Shown: positions 1-5,104 of the stretch, one piece after another
Position numbering within the stretch: the stretch's first letter is position 1
Layout of the letters: each line of letters begins with the position of its first letter
Source of the DNA: a bacterium
GTDB taxonomy: Bacteria > Eremiobacterota > Eremiobacteria > Baltobacterales > Baltobacteraceae
Length of the DNA: 5,104 bases
NCBI GenBank assembly: GCA_021782295.1
Contig: JAJXVC010000144.1
Span: 1-5,104 of the forward strand
Direction of reading: 5' to 3'
The notes under the pieces: model-generated
What the model was told of the DNA's origin: nothing
What the model saw: only the letters and a program-made list of their open reading frames with translations
Database searches by the model: none
Position numbers and translations under genes: made by a program

Positions 1-1654
1 TCTCGCGCTTACGAAACCGCTCGGATCCTATATGTTTGCCGTCTTTACCGGCAAGCGCACCCTGCTCTCTCCGGTATTGGCGCCGATCGAGGGAGCGATC
101 TATCGTTTCGGCGGCGTACGCACCGATGACGAAATGCCGTGGCAACGCTACACGTTTGCCCTGCTCGCTTTTTCGGTGGTGAGTTTTCTCTATTTGTTCG
201 TCCTATTGCTCGTGCAAGGCCGGCTTCCACTCAATCCGCAGCATTTCCCGAATCTCTCACCGGGCTTGGCGTGGAACACCGCGATAAGCTTTCTCACCAA
301 CACCAATTGGCAATTCTATTCCGGTGAAAGTACGCTGAGCTACCTCTCGCAGATGGCGGGGCTTGCATGGCATAATTTTGTGTCGGCGGGGGTCGGCATC
401 GCGATCGCCATTGCGATCGTGCGCGGAATCACGGCAAAAGGCATCAGCACGATCGGAAATTTCTGGGTCGATCTGACGCGCGCGTGTCTGTATATACTTC
501 TCCCGATATCGGTGCTGCTGGCGGTGGTCTATGTGGCGCAGGGCGTTCCGCAGAACTTTCAGCCCTATCGTACGATTACCACGATCGGCGGCGTGCAGCA
601 GCATATTACGGGCGGCCCGATGGCCTCGCAAGAAGCGATCAAAGAGCTCGGCACGAACGGGGGTGGATTCGTCAACGCCAACAGCGCCGCTCCAAACGAA
701 AACCCGACTCCGCTCACCAACGTACTCGAAATTCTTTCGATTCTCCTCATCGGCGCGGGGCTCACCTACACCTACGGAAAGATGGCCGGCGACACGGGGC
801 AAGGTTGGGCACTCTTTGCCGCGATGTCGATACTCTTCGTCATCGGATTTGCGGTGATGTATCACGCCGAGGCGGCGGGGAATCCGCTGTTGCACCGGCT
901 CGGCGTGCACGGTGGGAATATGGAAGGGAAAGAGCGTCGCTTCGGTATCGCCGGCTCGGCACTCTTCGATGAAGCCTCCACGGCAACGTCTTGTGGTGCC
1001 GTCAATGCCATGCTCGATTCGTTCATGCCGATCGGCGGATTGGTCGCGATGGTGAATCTCCAACTCGGCGAACTCGTTTTCGGGGGCGTCGGCAGTGGTC
1101 TCTACGGCATGCTGGAGTTCGTCATATTAACGGTCTTCATTGCCGGCCTGATGGTCGGGCGAACTCCCGAGTTGCTCGGCAAAAAAATCGAACGACGCGA
1201 AGTTCAGCTCGCACTCTTAGCGTTTCTCGTCACTCCGCTGATGGTGCTCTTGCCGACCGCGCTCGCCGTCGTTATTCCCGCAGGAACGGCGACCTTAGGG
1301 AATCACGGGCCGCATGGGTTCTCCGAAATTCTCTATGCATTTACCTCGGCGAATGCCAACAACGGCAGCGCTTTTGCCGGGCTCGGCGATAACCGCTTCT
1401 TTACGATTGCGACCGGGATCGCGATGTTCTTCGGCCGCTTCTTTATGGCGATTCCGTTGCTGGCACTGGCGGGCTCGCTCGCGGAGAAAAAAGCGGCCGT
1501 AGCGGGCGGTGGGACGTTTTCGACGAGTTCGGCGACCTTCGTCGCCTTATTGATCGGAACGATTCTCATCGTCGGCGCGCTCACGTTTTTGCCCGCAGAT
1601 GCACTTGGGCCGATCGCCGATCATTTCTCGCTCCATGCCGGGAGAACGTTCTAA
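1..1654 (+). CDS. kdpA: Potassium-transporting ATPase subunit KdpA (5' partial)
   Basis: KdpA is the K+-binding, channel-like inner-membrane subunit of the KdpFABC pump. The reading frame is open from base 2, and the codons before the first ATG (base 32) read [10 protein letters not shown], a conserved part of the first KdpA helix, so the true start lies upstream and roughly 20-25 residues are missing. The ATG at 32 should not be taken as the start. Counting from that Met (540 residues), all four pore-loop filters are visible: TNTNW 89-93 (bases 296-310), GTNGGGF 207-213 (650-670), TSCGAV 319-324 (986-1003) and [11 protein letters not shown] 441-451 (1352-1384). Gln94 matches E. coli Gln116, the residue whose change to Arg lowers K+ affinity, and Arg469 in MFFGRF matches E. 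coli Arg493. [11 protein letters not shown] (377-387) is also typical. About ten hydrophobic segments fit the family. Length fits the E. coli protein (557 aa). Unusual local residues flank filter 3 (see findings). The stop codon overlaps the kdpB start, so the two are probably translationally coupled. Confidence 0.98.
   Translation, partial: LALTKPLGSYMFAVFTGKRTLLSPVLAPIEGAIYRFGGVRTDDEMPWQRYTFALLAFSVVSFLYLFVLLLVQGRLPLNPQHFPNLSPGLAWNTAISFLTNTNWQFYSGESTLSYLSQMAGLAWHNFVSAGVGIAIAIAIVRGITAKGISTIGNFWVDLTRACLYILLPISVLLAVVYVAQGVPQNFQPYRTITTIGGVQQHITGGPMASQEAIKELGTNGGGFVNANSAAPNENPTPLTNVLEILSILLIGAGLTYTYGKMAGDTGQGWALFAAMSILFVIGFAVMYHAEAAGNPLLHRLGVHGGNMEGKERRFGIAGSALFDEASTATSCGAVNAMLDSFMPIGGLVAMVNLQLGELVFGGVGSGLYGMLEFVILTVFIAGLMVGRTPELLGKKIERREVQLALLAFLVTPLMVLLPTALAVVIPAGTATLGNHGPHGFSEILYAFTSANANNGSAFAGLGDNRFFTIATGIAMFFGRFFMAIPLLALAGSLAEKKAAVAGGGTFSTSSATFVALLIGTILIVGALTFLPADALGPIADHFSLHAGRTF
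1640..1646 (+). promoter_or_regulatory. Ribosome binding site of kdpB
   Basis: The sequence GGGAGAA lies inside the last codons of kdpA. Its GGAG core (1641-1644) is 9 bases before the ATG at 1654. It is a four-base match to the Shine-Dalgarno consensus and supports this ATG as the kdpB start. With the TAATG stop/start overlap, reinitiation by ribosomes finishing kdpA is also likely. Confidence 0.6.
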
Positions 1655-3714
1655 TGCCTCATCGCACGTCGCATGCACCGCACGCACAGGCGCGCCCGCT
1701 CTTCGAGCGCGCGATCGTCCGGCGCGCCTTACTCGAATCGCTCGCGAAGCTCGATCCGCGCATTCAGATGCGCAATCCGGTCATGTTCGTCGTGGAGATC
1801 GGTGCGCTGTTGACGAGCGCATTTTGGTTGCGCGACTTGTTCGCGCATCGCGGAAGCGTGGGATTTGATTTCGCCATCGCCGCCTGGCTCTGGTTCACGG
1901 TCCTTTTCGCAAATTTTGCCGAAGCGGTCGCTGAAGGGCGCGGCAAGGCGCAAGCGGAGCATCTGCGTCGCACGAAAAGCGATACGCTCGCTCGTCGCCG
2001 CAATCCGGACGGCACCATCGATTCGATCTCGGCGAGTCGCTTGCGCCGCGGAGATATCGTTGTGGTCGATGCGGGCGAGATCATTCCCGGCGACGGCGAT
2101 ATTATCGAGGGCGCCGCAACGATCGACGAATCGGCGATAACCGGAGAGTCGGCACCGGTCGTTCGCGAAGCGGGGGGAGATCGCAGCGCCGTCACCGGCG
2201 GAACGCGCGTTCTTTCTGATTCGGTCGTCGTCTGCATTGCGACGAATCCCGGCGAGAGCTTTCTCGATCGCATGATCGCGCTGGTTGAAGGTGCGCAGCG
2301 GCAAAAGACACCGAATGAAATCGCCCTCTCGATCTTACTCTCCGCGCTGACAATCGTCTTCGTCCTCGTCGTCGCGACGCTCTCGCCGTTTTTGGGCTTT
2401 GCCGGTACGCATGCAAGCATCGTCGTGCTCGTCGCACTACTGGTCTGTCTCATTCCCACAACGATCGGCGGCCTCTTGAGCGCAATCGGCATCGCCGGCA
2501 TGGACCGTGTGATGCAGCGCAATGTTCTCGCCACCAGCGGTCGCGCCGTCGAAGCCTCGGGCGACGTCGATACGCTTTTGCTCGATAAGACGGGCACGAT
2601 TACGTTGGGGAACCGTCAAGCCTCCGAGATTCTCGTCGCTCCCGGCTGCGATGTCGAGGCGGCGCGCCAAGCGGCGTTACTCTCATCGCTCTGCGACGAA
2701 ACTCCGGAGGGGCGTTCGTTGATTACCCTCGCGCGCGGTCTGCTCGGCAGTGCGGCGAAGAGCGCGCCGGAAGGATCGGTCTTCGTGCCGTTCAGCGCAT
2801 ACACGCGCATGAGTGGTCTCGATTTGCCCGACGGCAGCAAAATCCGTAAGGGCGCACCCGATTCCGTCATCACATGGTGTAAGGAATTTGGTGCGGGCAA
2901 AAATCCACTCGCCGCCGACGTCGAACGCGTGGCGCGACGTGGCGAGACCCCGTTGCTGCTCGCCGTTGACGGCGAGATCGTCGCGCTCGTCGCGCTCAAA
3001 GATATTCTTAAACCAATGATGGGCGAACGCTTTGCGCGGTTACGAGCGATGGGTATTCGCACGGTGATGATTACCGGCGATAATCCTCTCACCGCAGCGG
3101 CGATCGCCAAAGAAGCCGGGGTCGACGATTTTCTTGCCGAGGCGACCCCCGAAGCAAAAATGAACCTCATCAAGCGCGAGCAATCGGCGGGCAGGCTCGT
3201 CGCGATGACGGGTGACGGCACCAACGATGCGCCGGCGCTCGCGCAAGCCGACGTCGGGGTGGCGATGAATTCCGGCACGCAGGCGGCAAAAGAGGCAGCG
3301 AATATGATCGATCTCGATTCCGACCCAACGAAGCTGATCGAGGTCGTCGAGATCGGCAAACAGCTCTTGATGACGCGCGGGGCGCTCACAACGTTCTCTA
3401 TCGCTAACGACGTCGCGAAATACTTTGCAATATTGCCGGCGCTCTTTATCGCGTCGTTCCCCGCGATGAGGGCACTCAATATCATGCATCTCGCGACCCC
3501 GCAAAGCGCGATTCTTTCGGCGGTCATTTTTAATGCGTTGATCATCATCGCGCTGATTCCGTTGGCGTTACGCGGCGTGCGCTACGAACCTCGCGGTGCC
3601 GCGGTGGCTTTGCGTACGAACGTGCTGATTTACGGGCTCGGCGGCATCATCGTTCCGTTTCTCGGCATCAAGGCAATCGATCTCATCTTACAAGCGCTGC
3701 ACTTGGCGGGGTAA
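1654..3714 (+). CDS. kdpB: Potassium-transporting P-type ATPase subunit KdpB
   Basis: KdpB is the catalytic, ATP-hydrolysing inner-membrane subunit of KdpFABC (P1A-type ATPase). At 686 residues it is close to E. coli KdpB (682). Domains in order: basic N-terminus with conserved RNPVMF (40-45); membrane helices 1-2 (about 43-59 and 71-89); actuator domain with TGES 163-166; helices 3-4 (about 223-245 and 253-278) with CLIPTTIGG 265-273; P-domain phosphorylation motif DKTGT 311-315 (catalytic Asp311, E. coli Asp307); N-domain with FVPF 377-380 and KIRKG 396-400 (Phe380 and Lys399 match the ATP-binding Phe377 and Lys395); P-domain MITGDN 472-477 and GDGTNDAP 520-527; helices 5-7 from about 585. 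Asp586 and Lys589 in NDVAKYF match the E. coli Asp583/Lys586 pair that couples the pump. Ser166 matches E. coli Ser162, whose phosphorylation inhibits the pump. No key residue is missing. The start is fixed by the TAATG overlap with kdpA and an upstream GGAG. Confidence 0.99.
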   Translation: MPHRTSHAPHAQARPLFERAIVRRALLESLAKLDPRIQMRNPVMFVVEIGALLTSAFWLRDLFAHRGSVGFDFAIAAWLWFTVLFANFAEAVAEGRGKAQAEHLRRTKSDTLARRRNPDGTIDSISASRLRRGDIVVVDAGEIIPGDGDIIEGAATIDESAITGESAPVVREAGGDRSAVTGGTRVLSDSVVVCIATNPGESFLDRMIALVEGAQRQKTPNEIALSILLSALTIVFVLVVATLSPFLGFAGTHASIVVLVALLVCLIPTTIGGLLSAIGIAGMDRVMQRNVLATSGRAVEASGDVDTLLLDKTGTITLGNRQASEILVAPGCDVEAARQAALLSSLCDETPEGRSLITLARGLLGSAAKSAPEGSVFVPFSAYTRMSGLDLPDGSKIRKGAPDSVITWCKEFGAGKNPLAADVERVARRGETPLLLAVDGEIVALVALKDILKPMMGERFARLRAMGIRTVMITGDNPLTAAAIAKEAGVDDFLAEATPEAKMNLIKREQSAGRLVAMTGDGTNDAPALAQADVGVAMNSGTQAAKEAANMIDLDSDPTKLIEVVEIGKQLLMTRGALTTFSIANDVAKYFAILPALFIASFPAMRALNIMHLATPQSAILSAVIFNALIIIALIPLALRGVRYEPRGAAVALRTNVLIYGLGGIIVPFLGIKAIDLILQALHLAG
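3705..3711 (+). promoter_or_regulatory. Probable weak ribosome binding site of kdpC
   Basis: GGCGGGG at the end of kdpB lies 7 bases before the kdpC ATG and is the only purine-rich stretch there. It resembles GGAGG with one mismatch, so it is weak. The 4-base gap between the kdpB stop and the kdpC start suggests that coupling to kdpB translation does much of the work. Confidence 0.4.
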
Positions 3715-3718
3715 ACCG

Positions 3719-4303
3719 ATGTTCAAACATCTTTGGACGGCCGTCCGTATGACGGCGATCTCGATCATCATCTTCGGCCTCTGCTACCCATTGGCGATAT
3801 GGGGCATCGGTCGCGCGGCATTTCCGTGGCAGAGTGCGGGCTCGTTCGTGCGCGTCAACGGACATATCGTCGGTTCGGCGATCATCGGGCAATCATGGAC
3901 GCAACGGCGCTACTTCCACGGGCGCCCATCGGCGGCGGGGAAAGACGGCTACGACCCCATGGCGACCGGCGGCTCGAATCTGGGCCCTGATTCAAAAGCA
4001 TTGCTTGCGCGCGAGAGCGCAACGATCGCGCGGCTGCACCGCGCGAACCCCAACGCCGGGGAACCGCCGATCGATTTGGTAACCGAAAGTGGAAGCGGAA
4101 TCGATCCCGACATCGCTCCCGCCGACGCTCGCTATCAAGCGCCGCGCGTTGCGGCGGCGCGAAAACTGCCGTTACGGCGGGTGCTTGCGCTGATCGCGCG
4201 GGAGACGCAACCGCGCGAGTTTGGAATATTCGGCGAGCCGCGCGTCAACGTTCTCGCGCTCAACCTCGCTCTCGACCGGCTTAGCGGCGCGTTAGGACGA
4301 TGA
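3719..4303 (+). CDS. kdpC: Potassium-transporting ATPase subunit KdpC
   Basis: KdpC is the small accessory subunit of the KdpFABC K+ pump. It is anchored by one N-terminal helix, with a soluble domain on the outer face of the inner membrane, and is needed for assembly and high-affinity transport. The 194 residues match the usual length (E. coli 190). A short basic start (MFKHLWTAVR) is followed by one hydrophobic helix, about 11-30, with no cleavable signal or lipobox. Family motifs appear in order: GSAIIGQ 52-58, YFHGRPSA 65-72, TGGSNLGP 83-90, SGSGIDPDI 124-132, YQAPRVA 139-145 and GEPRVNVLALN 172-182. The ATG at 3719 was chosen because it gives the standard short cytoplasmic tail. The next in-frame ATG (codon 11) would remove the basic residues before the helix. 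It is the last gene of the operon. Its final 23 bases overlap the 3' end of the opposite-strand kdpD, and kdpD does not follow on the same strand as it does in E. coli. Confidence 0.97.
   Translation: MFKHLWTAVRMTAISIIIFGLCYPLAIWGIGRAAFPWQSAGSFVRVNGHIVGSAIIGQSWTQRRYFHGRPSAAGKDGYDPMATGGSNLGPDSKALLARESATIARLHRANPNAGEPPIDLVTESGSGIDPDIAPADARYQAPRVAAARKLPLRRVLALIARETQPREFGIFGEPRVNVLALNLALDRLSGALGR
4281..4303. other. Convergent 3' overlap of kdpC and kdpD
   Basis: The kdpC stop TGA is at 4301-4303 on the + strand, and the kdpD stop TAA is at 4281-4283 read on the - strand, so the two coding regions share 23 bp. No space is left for a separate intergenic terminator, so transcripts from either side must end inside, or read into, the opposing gene. 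Confidence 0.9.
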
Positions 4304-5104
4304 GTTCGCGCGCGCCGACATCGAGGATGCGGCGTGCGAATGCATTGCGTTGCGGCCAGCGCGGCTTGCGTAGTGTGGCGGCGACGGCGACGACGGTTTC
4401 GGGAACGAGGCGAGCGAGTTGGATGATGCGTCGCGGAGCGGCAGCGGTCGTCTCTTGCTGCCAGCGCGCACCCTGCCGTCGCGCTTCGTGTTGTAGGGCG
4501 GCGATCAACTCCGGATCGGCTGCATCCCGCGGTTCGAGAATCATCGCGACCGAAAATTCGACCCCCAAGCGCGCGGCAACTTGGCTGCAGCGGCGAATCA
4601 GTGCTTGATCTTCGCGGCGCGGCCCGACGCAGAGGAGCAGCCGTTCGAACGGAACGCGATGGCGTTCGCGACTCCGCGCGCGCGCCGCTTCGCGGAGCGC
4701 GATCTCGCGTAATGCCGTCAGATTGTCGACGCAAAAAAAGCCCGAGAGCGCGCGTTCGACCCGTTCGGCAGGGTAGATCTTTCCGTCACGCATGCGCTCG
4801 CGCAGCGTATGCGGCGAGACATCGATAAGAATCACCTCATCGGCGAGCGAGAGCATGCCGTCGGGTATCGTTTCGCGGACGCGTGTCTTCGTGAGGCGAA
4901 ACATCGTGTCGTTGAGCCCTTCGAGATGCTGGACATTCAACGTCGTAACGACGTCGATCCCCGAGCGCAAAATCGCAAGCACGTCTTCGTAACGCTTATG
5001 CGCGGCGAGGCTCGGCGCATTGGTGTGCGCGAGTTCGTCGACGAGCGCGACTTGGGGGTGGCGAGCGATCGTTGCGTCGCGGTCGAGCTCTTCGTAACGA
5101 ATAC
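4281..5104 (-). CDS. kdpD: Short KdpD: sensor (KdpD) domain plus Usp-like domain, no histidine kinase (N-terminus outside window)
   Basis: This is the C-terminal 273 residues of a KdpD-family K+/osmotic sensor, read from 5102 down to the TAA at 4281-4283. The frame is open to the window edge, so the start and the Walker A motif lie outside. Counting from the edge, VALVDELAHTNAP (18-30, bases 5013-5051) is the KdpD Walker B region. TTLNVQHLEGLND (53-65) and VRETIPD (about 75-81) are signature KdpD-domain sequence, and NLTALREIALREAA (127-140) closes the domain. A Usp-like domain follows from FERLLLCVGP (about 152) to a final strand ELIVLTRR. The protein then stops. Canonical KdpD (E. coli 894 aa) continues with four membrane helices and a kinase. 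Adding about 115 missing residues gives an estimated 380-400 aa, similar to the short KdpDs known from Anabaena and Deinococcus. Remaining sequence to the left is intact kdpC, so no kinase remnant is present. A role in controlling kdpABC or K+ homeostasis is inferred; signalling would need a separate kinase. Confidence 0.93.
   Translation of the reverse strand, partial: IRYEELDRDATIARHPQVALVDELAHTNAPSLAAHKRYEDVLAILRSGIDVVTTLNVQHLEGLNDTMFRLTKTRVRETIPDGMLSLADEVILIDVSPHTLRERMRDGKIYPAERVERALSGFFCVDNLTALREIALREAARARSRERHRVPFERLLLCVGPRREDQALIRRCSQVAARLGVEFSVAMILEPRDAADPELIAALQHEARRQGARWQQETTAAAPRRIIQLARLVPETVVAVAATLRKPRWPQRNAFARRILDVGARELIVLTRR

Noticed and set aside
32..34. ATG at 32 as the kdpA start
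   Set aside because: The frame is open to the left edge, and the preceding codons encode LTKPLGSY, which matches the conserved end of the first KdpA helix. This Met is internal.
395..420. Short repeat-like stretch with two copies of GCGATCG
   Set aside because: It encodes an Ile-Ala-Ile-Ala run within a KdpA membrane helix. Simple hydrophobic helix composition explains it.
2616..3548. Long open frame of 310 codons on the - strand opposite kdpB
   Set aside because: It lies antisense to the strongly conserved N- and P-domains of KdpB. Its translation is Ser/Ala/Arg-rich with no recognisable motif, as expected from the reverse complement of GC-rich coding DNA. The same holds for the other - strand frames at 257-1063, 1729-2304 and 1764-2597.
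4285..4317. Inverted repeat CGGCGCG (4285-4291) / CGCGCCG (4311-4317) at the kdpC-kdpD junction, a possible terminator
   Set aside because: The stem is only 7 bp with a 19-base loop and no T-run on either strand. Such repeats are common by chance in GC-rich sequence, so I do not call it a terminator.
4135..4734. Open frame of 199 codons on the - strand overlapping kdpC and kdpD
   Set aside because: The product is Arg/Ser/Thr-rich and low in complexity, and it is out of frame with the clear KdpD Usp-like reading on the same strand.
4980..4982. GTG on the - strand as a kdpD start
   Set aside because: Upstream codons in the same frame encode the KdpD Walker B sequence VDELAHTNAP, so the gene continues past the right edge and this codon is an internal valine.

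Overview
The window is almost entirely coding and holds one recognisable locus: the high-affinity, ATP-driven potassium uptake system Kdp. The + strand carries kdpA (5' end cut off by the window edge), kdpB and kdpC, packed as an operon. kdpA and kdpB overlap by one base (TAATG), and kdpB and kdpC are 4 bases apart. The - strand carries the 3' part of kdpD, entering from the right edge and running tail-to-tail into kdpC, with the two stop ends overlapping by 23 bp. There is no intergenic stretch longer than a few bases, and I see no RNA gene, mobile element, CRISPR array or clear terminator.

Region by region: 1-1654 is kdpA, the K+-binding channel-like subunit, with all four selectivity-filter loops present. 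1654-3714 is kdpB, the P-type ATPase subunit, with TGES, DKTGT, MITGD and GDGTNDAP motifs intact. 3719-4303 is kdpC, the single-span accessory subunit. 4281-5104 (-) is kdpD, here a short form: a KdpD sensor domain plus a Usp-like domain, then a stop codon where a canonical KdpD would continue into four membrane helices and a histidine kinase. KdpA, KdpB and KdpC (normally with the tiny KdpF, which would lie left of the window if present) form one inner-membrane complex. K+ enters through KdpA and KdpB provides ATP hydrolysis. The short KdpD is the likely sensor or regulatory element, and any kinase and KdpE response regulator must be encoded elsewhere.

The organism is a bacterium with a moderately high GC genome (about 60% by eye). 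Codon use favours GC-ending codons, and xCG-ATC-G codon junctions are very frequent. The combination of a normal kdpABC operon with a kinase-less KdpD recalls cyanobacteria, Deinococcus and several poorly cultured soil phyla. The protein flavour suggests something like Eremiobacterota/Vulcanimicrobiota, but this taxonomic guess is weak and rests on impression, not on a search.

I do not see an undescribed multi-gene system. The points that merit a second look are the kinase-less KdpD and its convergent overlap with kdpC, its degenerate Usp ligand signature, substitutions around the third filter loop of KdpA, and a roughly nine-fold excess of the palindrome CGATCG.
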